From the NCBI RefSeq assembly GCF_024763615.1, contig NC_077223.1, positions 83,638,627 through 83,702,626 on the forward strand: 64,000 bases of DNA. The letters are read 5' to 3'. A program made the translations under genes and the position numbers. Below are positions 55,178 to 64,000 of the stretch, piece after piece. Numbering within the stretch: the first letter of the stretch is position 1; each line of letters begins with the position of its first letter. The notes below the pieces were generated by a model, which ran no database searches, was not told the DNA's origin, and saw nothing but the letters and a program-made list of their open reading frames with translations. Source of the DNA: Phlebotomus papatasi (lineage: Eukaryota > Arthropoda > Insecta > Diptera > Psychodidae).

Positions 55178-55427
55178 TAATGATATTATTCCAATGAAAA
55201 ATGAACATGTTTTTAGCACATGACTGTTCTCAAGTGCTTCTGCATTATCAATTTTACTTTGTGCATTGATATCTGTCACGATTGTTGGATAGTTTTAGAA
55301 CACGGCGAAGATTGGGGAAAGTAGTCAATACAGAAATCTACATAACGAAAAGTCGATAATGCAGAAGCACTTGAGAACAGTAAAGTGTTAAAAACAAAAG
55401 TTAGTTTTTCGTTCGAATAGAACCATT
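55178..55427. mobile_element. TGGTGCTATTCC MITE, copy 6
   Basis: AATGATATTATTCCAATGAA, GCACATGACTGTTCTCAAGT ... AAGTCGATAATGCAGAAGCA, TCGAATAGAACCATTA. Lies inside the TMEM70 pseudogene. Confidence 0.75.
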
Positions 55428-55609
55428 ATGCACTTAATCTACTCAAAATATAAAAATATGACAACTGATAAGCCCAGATAAATTTTTGGTTGCAGAGATT
55501 GGCAAATAAAATACATACATTGTTCAGGTCATCTTGAAATAAGTGCGATATCGACTAAGGAATAAATTTTTGTATTCAAAATAGAATTCTATTCCAAAAC
55601 CTTGTATGT

Positions 55610-55732
55610 AGGACCAGGGAAACAGTCGAGACAGGAAGGAACACAAAGAAAAGTCGATAATACAGAAGCACTTGTGAACAACAGAGTGCTAAAAAAATGT
55701 TCAGGAGCATATTCATTGCAATAGCACCATAA
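55610..55732. mobile_element. TGGTGCTATTCC MITE, copy 7 (right half)
   Basis: CAGTCGAGACAGGAAGGAAC, AAAGTCGATAATACAGAAGC, GTGCTAAAAAAATGTTC, GCAATAGCACCATAA. Only the right arm remains. Confidence 0.7.
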
Positions 55733-56029
55733 CGCCCTTTTTGCTCATTGTTGCTGGATGGCACCCGAACTAGGTTATGTTAAGTCTCTTCTCGTTGAAT
55801 ATTCCTCCTAGAAACTTGATAAACTTCTAGCGGATTCTTACATCCCGAACACGGGGTGATACACATACAATTTTTTAAAGCTCGGCTCCTTGGTCGATTC
55901 CGACTCCAGCACTGAACGATGAGCGTGAAAAAGTAGGAGCTTGCGAAATCCCGCCAATATAAAAGTGGCGCGAAAGATAGAAAAAAACCTCAGACATTCT
56001 TCAAAAGTGAGACGAAAAATATCAAAGAA

Positions 56030-56212
56030 ATGAAGCCTCTGTGGTGGCAGATAATTACAAGAATAGTGGATGAATATTTTGTGGATGGAGCAGTTGATCA
56101 GGAAGAAGAGTATAATGTGGAAAAGTATAAAAATAAATTGATTAATGCTGTATTGCTTTTCTTTTTGTCTCGCAGAATTTACGTTAAAAGATCTCCAAAA
56201 AGAAGTGCATAA
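56030..56212 (+). CDS. Unrecognised small ORF, possible short gene
   Basis: 60 codons starting MKPLWWQIITRIVDEYFVDG; no family recognised. A TATA-like ATATAAAAG lies 70 bases upstream (about 55956-55964) and AATAAA about 150 bases downstream (56367-56372). An in-frame stretch that looks like a 51-base intron (GTATAA to CTCGCAG, about 56136-56186) could shorten it to 43 aa. It would be transcribed divergently from the TMEM70 pseudogene. I saw no homologue next to functional TMEM70. It could be a remnant of a longer gene or chance. Confidence 0.3.
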   Translation: MKPLWWQIITRIVDEYFVDGAVDQEEEYNVEKYKNKLINAVLLFFLSRRIYVKRSPKRSA

Positions 56213-57268
56213 TATCTTTTAGAAATGTTCTTCTGGGATGCAGGAAATCCCAAATCACAAGGGGACATCGTGAAAATTGATGGAATTAGATCGAAACGAG
56301 AAGGAAATGCAACTGATTCAGCTATTGGCTTAGGCTTAGACCTTAATTTTACTAAGATCCTTGTTCAATAAAATCCTGGAAACTAATCACTTCTCTTCAT
56401 TTTCTCATTGTCCCCAGGTGGAAGTGAAACCTTCCAGCAGCACAAAAGATTATTTCCAATTGAAAATCCACACTATAAGAGTTCCTCGAATGTGTTTGTG
56501 CAATGTGACCTAAAATGTAACACGCACTTCAAATGGAATTGTTGCAATTAATTTGAATATCCAATAAATGCATTTTCTTACAAAATAAAAATATTTATTG
56601 AGGAATCCCTTGTTACACTTTCTTTTGAACGAATCGAGTTTACCAGGGAAATGTATACATTGTTTGTTTCAATTAATTCTATTTGAAGAACTCTTTTAAA
56701 GCTTTTGAGGAGACTTTCGCGGTGGAATAATGAAGATTTTATTTTTGTAAGTAACTTTAAGTATATCTTGCAATGTAATTTTATTTGATGTAAATTCGAT
56801 AATGTACCTTTTTTACTAATCTTATATATAGCGAACTTTCAAAAAAAAATTCATCTCATTTTATAAACTTATTGGTTGATAAAAAGTTTCTATATAATTG
56901 ATAATATATACGAAATTTTCCATCCCATGATTATGAAATTATTTTTTCAAATCACGATGGTTCTTAGAGCTTTTACATGAAGCAACAGAAACAAAAAGTA
57001 CTAATTAAAAAAGACAGATAATACAGGTTAGAAATGTGAACCAATCTTTAAAAAAATATGGGACTGCAGAGAAAGTTTAGGCGGAAGGTTTCCGGGAGTA
57101 ACTTACACCTTATTCTGATGATAATAACAATAATAATATTCAACTGCTGGAACTCCACGAGAGAGCAGTTTCCACAATTCTATTTTTACCAAACGGTGAG
57201 AAATATTGACTTCCGGTCTTCAATGACTGCCCCCGCCGCCACCCGATAAATCAACAGCGAACTAACTT
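56213..57268. other. Non-coding AT-rich stretch
   Basis: Holds a third copy of the dispersed repeat of 19046 (57139-57245: CTGCTGGAACTCCACGAGAG and CTTCCGGTCTTCAATGACTG). Otherwise nothing recognised. Confidence 0.5.
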
Positions 57269-58689
57269 AAGCTGTCTACACACTAGGCAAATTTTGCAAT
57301 AATAACATTTCAAAGTGACTTGAAATAAACCTTCAATATTGAAGCGAATATTGAAACGAATATTTCAATATTTGCCTACACACTGAGCAAATTGTCTTTA
57401 ATATTAAAATTTCAATATTACAATTTATAAAAATACCGTTCTGGTCAGAGATTCAGGTCTTTTCAAACATCGAAAAACTCCTGGAATTATCATGTTTTTG
57501 AACAGAAAGACATCTCAGAATATCATCGTAGACAGGACCAGAGATTCTGCTGTATATCCAGCTCAATTCTGCCCAGAAACCCATCTTTGTCAGGACTTCT
57601 CCCCTACTTCCTCCAGAAAATCTCTGGTTGGTCAGAAGATTTCTCCTGGTTCCTCGAGGAAATCACAGAACTTCTGGGATATTCTTCTGTATTTTGTCAA
57701 AAACATACAAAATACCCATGTTAGTCAGAAGATATCTCCTGGTTCCACCAGGTAATCACAGATCTTGTGGGATTTTCTTTCGGATTTTGTTAAAAACACC
57801 GAAGATACCCAAATTGGTCAGAAGATTTCTCCTTGTTCCTTCAGGAAAACACAGATCTTCTTGGATTTTCTTCTGTATTTTGTCAACAACGCCCAAAGTA
57901 CGCAAATAGTTCAGAAGATTTCTTCTGGTGTCTCCAGCAAGTTACAGATCTTCTGAGATTTTCTGTGATTTCCTGGAGGAATCAGAAGAAATCCTCTGAT
58001 TAACATGGGTATCTTGGGTGTTCTTGACAAAATACAGAAGAAAATCCCAGAAGATCTGTGATTTCATGGAGGAACCAGGAGAAATCTTCTGACCAATTTG
58101 GGTATTCTGGGTGTATTCGACCAAGTGCACAATAAAATTCCAGAGAAACTGTCATTGCCTGGAGGAAGCAGGTGAGAAGTGCTAACCAAGCTGGGTTCTT
58201 GGAAAGATTTGACAAAATGTACAACGAAATTCCAAGAATATCGGATTTCTGGAGGAAGCAGGAAATGATGTTGTCCTGACTTTAATTTTAATCTTGGATG
58301 TATTTTCATTTATGAACAAGGAGATCCCGGTAGTTCTGTGATGTTTTGAAGGAAAAAGATACCTGACCATTAAAAAATATTGAAGGAAATATCACATCGA
58401 TTTTGATATTTAGAATTTCTTTGAAATTTTATTTCAATGTGAATTTGAAAATTTTTATTGACATTATTTGGCCAAGTGTGTAGCCATTCAAAATAATGAA
58501 ATAAAATATTGAAAAAAATGCTCCATATTGAAACAAATTTTGCAATAATTGCCTACACATTGGACAATTTTTTCTTCAATATTGAAACTTTTATGTCAAT
58601 AAATCTTTGCAATGTGGGGGCAATTCTTGTTAATATTGGATATTGAAAAGAAATATTGCAATAGATTTTGTCTAGTGTATAGCCAGCTT
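57269..58689. mobile_element. 1.4-kb foldback element with tandem repeats in both arms
   Basis: The ends AAGCTGTCTACACACTAGGC and AAAGCTGGCTATACACTAGA (inward from 58690) are followed by TTCAATATTGAA-rich zones. The core has about four units of 90-95 bases in one orientation (57625-57965; GGTCAGAAGATTTCTCCTGG, ATTTTCTTCTGTATTTTGTC). About three inverted units follow (57975-58300; GACAAAATACAGAAGAAAAT, AGGAGAAATCTTCTGACC), with the centre near 57970. Arms made of tandem repeats recall Foldback/Galileo elements; no coding capacity was seen. Confidence 0.75.
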
Positions 58690-58691
58690 TA

Positions 58692-59095
58692 GGGCAAAAT
58701 CACATTGACAATAAAAAGCTCGCCGTAGCCTCATCGTATTTCGTTAATTTACGCATTTTCATTGCAATTCTTACGCAAATTCTCAATTGCCGTATTGCCT
58801 TATCTCATACTCGGTGGCAGTAGGTGAAAATAATATAAGAAAATTGAAGAAATAAAACGAAAATTTAATGAAGGGTGATCAAAAAAACTAAGAGAAATAA
58901 TTCGCACAGTTTTTTTTGCTCGCCATTTATCGCATTTCCGTTTTATTTCTTCAATTTTCTTATATTATTTTCACCTACTGCCACCGAGTATGAGATAAGG
59001 TAATACGGTAATCGAGAATTTGCTTAAGAATTGCTATGAAAATGCGTAAATTAACGAAATACGGTGAGAATTTTACTGTCAATGTGATTCTGCCC
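58692..59095. mobile_element. Foldback with GGGCAAAATCACATTGACA ends and TTA flanks
   Basis: Arms of about 170 bases (TCGTTAATTTACGCATTTTC, CTTATCTCATACTCGGTGGC, GTAGGTGAAAATAATATAAG) are nearly identical and inverted. TTA at 58689-58691 and 59096-59098 fits a PIF/Harbinger-type 3-bp duplication. It abuts the preceding foldback. Confidence 0.75.
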
Positions 59096-59098
59096 TTA

Positions 59099-59705
59099 CC
59101 CAAATTATTCCCCACCCCTTCCAACCCCTTTAAAAATATGTTTTTTGACTTATTTCCAAATTGGCCCAGGCGATTTCGTTCAGTTTTGGATGTTTTGAAG
59201 GTAGTTCAGCTGAACATTCGTTCGTTGATAAAATATTTATTATTTTTTTAAAACAGCATCCTTTTAAAATACCCACTTCTTGAACCATTTTCAATTTCGA
59301 AATGGTTTTATAATACCTTTGGCACACTTTCTAGATCAGGAAAATTTCATAAAGTCAAATTCACTTCTCTGGCTTTCTCAACAGATTTCATAAGCCTATC
59401 CCAGTCTTTCGATCTAAAATTCGACTGAACTAAATTTAATTTGGTATGATGTTTAAAAGAAGAAGAAGAATGCGAAAAAGTAGGATAGACATATGCAAAG
59501 CTTTAAAGAAAGGGATGTGAATTTTGACTTCGTGAAATTTCCCTGACTTAAAAGTTGTGCCGGAACCATAATGATTTATACACAAATTTAAATCGACATT
59601 AATCTTATATGCATTCAAAAACCTTGTGAAAAAGAATATAAGGCAGAACCCCTTCTCAGGAATTCGAGCAGCTCGCAAAGCCTCGGACGCTTTTCTATCC
59701 CTTTT
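59099..59705. other. Non-coding stretch between foldbacks
   Basis: No gene or repeat end recognised; short ORFs on both strands lack known motifs. Confidence 0.4.
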
Positions 59706-60112
59706 ACGGTGTTATCACACTTGCACATTAAATTTTTTATGTGATTCACATTAATTGTCGCTTGTGAGCGTCCAAATATGTTATTTGTGTCTTTGAGTCA
59801 CTTAATATTTGGGGTTTTTCTATTTATTGATAAATAAGTGGACTTGGCCTGCAAAAATAAGTTTAAATTTACCTAAAGCATAAATATTTTTCACATTAAA
59901 AAATTAAAGAGAAAATCACATTAATTTTCCGCATTAATGCTATAAATCATTTATATCAAATTTTGCGGGTCAAGTCTACCTTTTTATCAACAAATAGATC
60001 AAATTTTGAATATAAAATGATTCAAACACACAAATTACACATTTAGACTTTCACCAGCGACAATTAATGTGAATCATATTAAAATTTTAATGTGCAATTG
60101 TGATTACACAGT
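59706..60112. repeat. Foldback, arms about 110 bp
   Basis: GTTATCACACTTGCACATTA, GTGATTCACATTAATTGTCG and ATTTGTGTCTTTGAGTCA at the left are inverted at the right as TGATTCAAACACACAAATTA, CGACAATTAATGTGAATCAT and TAATGTGCAATTGTGATTAC. Confidence 0.7.
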
Positions 60113-60432
60113 TATGTTAATAAATAGTTCCATTTAGAACTTAACTTAACTTAAAAAAAAAAACAGCGAGAATTTTCGCGATATTTATCAAATTTTTACT
60201 TGTTTAAATTTTCCCAATATTGTGTTCAAAATATTAATTTATAATAGATTTGATAAATTTGATTTGATAATGATATAAATGACATTAATGATATACTGAT
60301 TTATGCTTGTGATTTCCCGGAAAAAGGATCGCTGTTTTAGTCGTGGTGTCAGCAAGCAAGTTTACCTCAAGAGATGGTAGGGGACCCAAACATTCACTAA
60401 ACATTTGGAATCCCTCAGCTGGAAAATTGAGA

Positions 60433-60873
60433 ATGAAGCATGGGAAACATGGAAAAACGCTGGGTGTTCTTCAAATCCACCCAGAAACTTTGCAAGAAAA
60501 TGTGCTTCATGGAGAAACCGAGTCGGAGGCCTCAATGAAGCTCAAGCGACTGCTTAAGTGCATTCACAGTGGAATGGAAAATTCAGTGTCTTCAGTACTG
60601 GCCGATACTTCTGACTGTCCTTGTCCTCTTCGGTCAACACACAGAAAAATACTTTCCAACTCTCCCTACGAGCGGGAAAAAGAGACTTCAGAAGAGGAAA
60701 TGCCTGACACTATCGATGAGAATCCCTGCGAAGAATTTGAGAGCGATGGAAGGGAAAATTTGAAGAAACTGCGAAGCATTATCGATGAGATATTGGTGAC
60801 TTTGGATACAGTTGAGAGGCAGAAAGCCACCGTGGAGGATTTGAGGGATAAGCTGAGTATGGGGGAAAATTAG
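60433..60873 (+). CDS. Unrecognised protein, probably the last exon of a gene
   Basis: From ATG 60433 there are 146 codons plus TAG (60871-60873); the frame is open upstream to a possible splice acceptor GCTGTTTTAG ending at 60340. The composition looks coding: GC-richer than the flanks, with charged, serine-rich stretches (EKETSEEEMPDTIDE) and a C-terminal leucine-rich helix likely to form a coiled coil (ENLKKLRSIIDEILVTLDTV). I do not recognise the family and see no catalytic motif. An exon 1 with a phase-1 end would be needed if the acceptor is used; none was found among the foldbacks to the left. No AATAAA lies within 700 bases downstream. It could be an orphan or fast-evolving gene. Confidence 0.45.
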   Translation: MKHGKHGKTLGVLQIHPETLQENVLHGETESEASMKLKRLLKCIHSGMENSVSSVLADTSDCPCPLRSTHRKILSNSPYEREKETSEEEMPDTIDENPCEEFESDGRENLKKLRSIIDEILVTLDTVERQKATVEDLRDKLSMGEN

Positions 60874-61704
60874 TGAGAATTGTGTCGCCAGGATCAGAGG
60901 CTTGAATTCAAGGAAAATCATGAGAATTTTCATCTTCATCAGATAATTCAAATTATCCAAGCATCCCACATCCTTGAATCATACTTCTTAGTAATATGGA
61001 AATTTGAATTAATTAATAACATTATTATTCTGCACACATGCTTGTAAGTCAAGCGGAAAATTTGTCACTCTTATCAATTTTCCCGATAAGCCGTTGACTA
61101 CAGAAAAAAAGGTGTCACACGGAAAAAGCATAACGTGTTTTTCTCTAATTGGTCTTTGACGCAAAAGAAGTGGTTTTGATTTGAATAGGAAAATGAGAAA
61201 ATTATGTTTTCGCGAAAATAAAAAAAGAAATTATTTTTTAATTAGACCGGATTGTCATGTGGCTTAAATACATTTAAATTAATTTGAATTTACTAACAAA
61301 ATTATGAACATAAATGGAGCGTCTTTTATGGAGTCACAAAGAAAATTTTACCGTGTAAATCAATTTTGATTGAAAGGAAATGTCATCACTTTCCGCTTAA
61401 TTTAAAATTCAGTTTTAATGAAAAATGTTAGAAAAGTGGAAATTGTATAAAGTTAGTGACCGTAAAATAGACTTTCATAAAAGGTCTTTGAGTTAATCGA
61501 GTCAATCAGTTAAATAGTCCAAGTTTACCAGTGAAGTTTTCCACAAAAAAAAAGAAAATTAGTCAAGAGCACAACTATAAAATTTAATATAGCATACTTT
61601 CTTCCATTTTATGCTTCACATAATTTAAAAATTTAATTTATATACCTATGAGTGCAAAAAAATAAAATAGATATATGCAATTCTGTTAGAAAGAAAGACA
61701 TATA
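60874..61704. other. Non-coding AT-rich stretch
   Basis: Nothing recognised except an AATAAA near 61663. Confidence 0.4.
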
Positions 61705-61897
61705 GGGTAAGTGTGCCAAATTTCGGCATAGTTGCATGCAAGCGCCAAAGTCTCAAACTTGAAATTTGATATTTTTAATACACATTGATTTTTTTATTCC
61801 TTTTTCTTAAGGAGTTATTGCTTGGAAACTTGTTAACAATTTATCGTCTTTATTTTCTCAAAAATCATTCTTAGTACATTTTAAAATGAAAAAAGAA
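61705..61897 (+). mobile_element. Truncated TA-GGGTAAGTGTG element, relative of 32445
   Basis: Begins TATAGGGTAAGTGTGCCAAA. The interior TTGAAATTTGATATTTTTAA, then ATTGATTTTTTTATTCC and GCTTGGAAACTTG, is co-linear with 32490-32640. It is cut at 61897 by the BEL LTR; the other half should lie beyond the retrotransposon, outside the window. Confidence 0.7.
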
Positions 61898-62290
61898 TGT
61901 AGCAGGAAATAGACGGAGACACTGAACCTTTCTTGATTTTCACAATTTTATTCTCTACGACTGTTGAACAACAAAATTAAACGTCTTTAATACTTTCCAA
62001 CAAATCAATTTTATTCAATAGCTGGACAGAAATTCGCGTCTTATTTCTACCAATACACTTTTCATACTGACAGCCGTCACGATCGCCTCTCTCCGTTCGC
62101 CTCTCTCCGTTCGCCTCTCTCCGTTCGCCTCTCTCCGTTCGCCTCTCTTCGTTCGCCTCTCTCCGTTCGCCTCTCTCACTCTCTCTCTCTCCTCAACCCT
62201 GCAGACAAACACCTCCGACTAAATCCCATACTTCCTACAGACACATCTTCCGAACTTCCAAAAATCTAATCTTAGCTCCTGCATTCAACA
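61898..62290 (-). repeat. Proposed 3' LTR of the BEL/Pao element
   Basis: On the minus strand it starts TGTTGAATGCAGGAGC right after a purine tract (GGGGGGAGATCA) and ends CCTGCTACA at 61898, giving TGT...ACA and 393 bp. It carries an AATAAA (61953-61948 region) about 45 bases before its end. The pol stop codon lies just inside the LTR. The 5' LTR is outside the window, so the borders are inferred. Confidence 0.6.
62085..62193. repeat. 14-bp tandem repeat (six units) plus CT tract
   Basis: GCCTCTCTCCGTTC repeated six times with one C-to-T change, then CTCTCTCACTCTCTCTCTCT. It lies inside the LTR; the minus-strand ORF across it is low complexity and not a gene. Confidence 0.85.
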
Positions 62291-64000
62291 TGATCTCCCC
62301 CCGAATTGGGCCGATCTTTCGGCTTCAATTCATCGTTGAGCAATTTGGGAGTTCTGAGGATGATTAACTTCGCTACTGGTCGCTTAAACACTTTATGCTC
62401 ATCTTCAGTTCGGACCAGAACCACTCGAACTTTTCCATCTTTCCCGGGGTACAACTCGACTACTCGTCCAACAGGCCACGTATTACGCTCCAGATTAGGA
62501 TCCACGATCATAACACGGTCTCCAACTTTGACATTTGGGTTGTTGCTGTGCCACTTGGGTCGATGTGTCAGTGTTGGGGTGTAGAACTGCAGCCACTTCT
62601 TCCAGAAGATGTCAGTGAGACGTTGTGATTTACGCCATTCCTTTCGAAGTACAAGGTCTTGATCGGTGAAGGTTCCAGGTGCTTGTAGTCCAGACTGACG
62701 GTGGATCAGAAAATGATTGGGAGTAAGGACTTCATTTGCATCGCTGACTTCAGCTAACGGACGTGAATTCACTAGATGTTCAGCTTCTGCTAACACAGTC
62801 TGCAACACTTCTTGACTTGGAGGGTGTTTGGAGCTCCCGATCGCTAGCGAGATTGCCTTTTTCACAGGAGCTACCAGTCTTTCCCACGTCCCACCCATAT
62901 GGGGTGCATGAGGAGGGTTAAACTTCCAAGTCACTTGACGTTTCGCAAGAGTCGACGTGATGACATCATGTTTGATTTCGGCCAGAGACTGACGAATTTC
63001 CCTTTCAGCTCCTTTGAAATTCGTTCCATTGTCGGATAATATTGTTTCGGGTTCCCCTCTTCTTGCCATGAAGCGACGGATAGCTAGTATACAGGAATCC
63101 GTAGTTAAATTTTCACATAATTCTAAGTGAATGGCGCGGGTCGTCAAACAGGTAAATATTGCTCCATATCGTTTCACCTCACTTCTCCCTGTTTTGACAT
63201 AAAGGGGTCCAAAGAAGTCACATCCAGTATGAGTAAATGGATGCACATGTGCAGACAGACGTTCCTCAGGAATTTGGCCCATAATTGGTACATTCGGTTG
63301 TGATCGTGCTTTCTGGCATGTGATACAATCCATTTGAATTTGTTTTAATGCCTTCCTTCCGGTAATAATTTCAAAGCGTTGTCGTAACTCTGCCATCACC
63401 AAAGAAGTTCCCCAGTGACCAAGTTCTTGATGATAATGGGTCAACATTAACTGTACTGCCCGATTTCCTGCATGAAGCAGGATAGGATTTTTGAAGTCTT
63501 CGCTAGCTCGTGGCATCATCTGAATCCTACCGTAAGCACGAATTATTCCGTTCTCATCCAAACCTGGATTCAATTTATAGATGGTGCTTTTCTTTGAAAG
63601 CTTAGCGTTTACGTGTCTATTATTTTCGTGGTTCTCCAATGTACGTGATTGTGCCAAACACTCAAATTCTGCATGAAAACATTCTTGTTGTGTCTGTCGA
63701 ATTATGCATCTCTCGCCACCCTTGTAGTCACTGGCAGTCAGAAATATTTTTCCGTTTGGTTCTATTAAGTTATTAGTTCTGCGGCGCTGACGACAGGCAT
63801 CAATGAATTTGTACACATAACCGGCGACTTTTAGCATATGATCCCAACGCATATAATTTTCCGGATCCAATACTGATTCGTGCAACCTGTCGTCATCTGA
63901 TGCTGTCGGCTGATCTAAGGTCACAACGTTTATCGTTTCAAAATCCAACTCATCTTCGTTTTCATCTATTTTCGTGTCCCGAGTACCGGGTGCAGCCGGC
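62272..64000 (-). mobile_element. BEL/Pao retrotransposon pol, integrase and C-terminal region (partial)
   Basis: The frame is open from the right edge to the TGA/TAA at 62272 with no interruption, at least 575 codons. From the leucine codon at 63948: an integrase zinc-binding region at about residues 171-211 (HYHQELGH ... CITC), then a DDE core with D244 (TGCDFFGPLY), D306 (ILSDNGTNF) and E355 (GGTWERL). A C-terminal domain typical of BEL/Pao polyproteins follows at about 430-540 (WRKSQRLTDIFWKKWLQFY, VKVGDRVMIVDP, WPVGRVVELYPG). The integrase inserts retrotransposon cDNA into the genome. The reverse transcriptase and protease lie beyond the window. The intact frame suggests a recent, possibly still active copy. 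It is inserted in the truncated element at 61705-61897. Confidence 0.93.

Larger units (their letters stand above)
54622..55865 (-). pseudogene. Decayed second copy of TMEM70
   Basis: Pieces co-linear with TMEM70 (41552-42280) are: 54622-54660 (ACTCAATGAGCTATCCAG, exon 2), about 54895-54998 (AACCTCAGGAAACTTACATA, the intron donor and exon 1 end), about 55080-55160 (TGTATTCTTCATTCTCGAGA, AAAGTCATTGGTGTGACATA) and about 55770-55865 (GTTATGTTAAGTCTC, GATTCTTACATCCCGAACAC, the exon 1 start). Stops, frameshifts and at least three MITEs break it, much of exon 1 and exon 2 is missing, and the poly(A) signal is mutated. It lies upstream of catalase 2 exactly as TMEM70 lies upstream of catalase 1, so it is the other half of a duplicated Cat-TMEM70 block. 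No function is expected. Confidence 0.85.

Noticed and set aside
57625..58300. Regular 90-bp repeats considered as a CRISPR-like array or repeat protein
   Set aside because: Units are too long and diverged, with no spacers, and they reverse orientation at the centre; this is a foldback element in a eukaryotic genome.
62015..62212. Arg/Glu-rich ORF on the minus strand
   Set aside because: Translation of the 14-bp tandem repeat inside the LTR; low complexity and non-coding.

Overview
The window reads as AT-rich chromosomal DNA of an insect, most likely a fly (Diptera); a sand-fly-like nematoceran is only a guess. The evidence is spliced genes with GT-AG introns, insect-type protein families (MADF-BESS, vimar/Rap1GDS1, snRNP-U1-C), AATAAA poly(A) signals, a BEL/Pao retrotransposon and very many small non-autonomous transposons. 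No operons, bacterial genes, CRISPR arrays or functional RNA genes were seen.

Left part (1-17.7 kb): the 3' end of snRNP-U1-C (+) converges on SPF30/SMNDC1 (-). These are followed by vimar/Rap1GDS1 (+, three exons with a 3.7 kb intron), ATP synthase subunit d (+, one exon) and a five-exon gene with two MADF domains and a BESS motif (+). Between them lie a hAT transposase pseudogene and several MITEs, including a three-level nest at 1687-2303.

Middle part (17.8-56 kb): a tandem segmental duplication on the minus strand. Catalase copy 1 has exons at 41227-41171, 23815-22541 and 18030-17830, with introns of 17.4 and 4.5 kb. TMEM70 (42280-41552) lies directly upstream of it. Catalase copy 2 has exons at 53203-53147, 46835-45561 and 44117-43911. 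Upstream of copy 2 is a decayed second TMEM70, shredded by MITEs. Both catalases keep the catalytic residues and a matching TATA promoter. Copy 1 ends in -CANL, like the peroxisomal signal of animal catalases, whereas copy 2 has lost that stop codon and ends in -ANLYQ.

Right part (56-64 kb): long foldback repeats, one unrecognised coding-like exon (60433-60873), and the 3' end of an intact BEL/Pao retrotransposon (integrase plus a proposed 3' LTR) that runs off the right edge.

The most unusual feature is the repeat landscape. There are at least ten elements with TA-flanked G-rich ends, each with its own recognition-like word repeated inside. There are several TTAA-flanked piggyBac-like families, two of them carrying CATATG/CATATATG palindromes. 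CACTG/CACTA-ended elements, hairpin-ended Helentron-like repeats and multiple nested insertions complete the picture. All coordinates were read by eye; no database search was possible.
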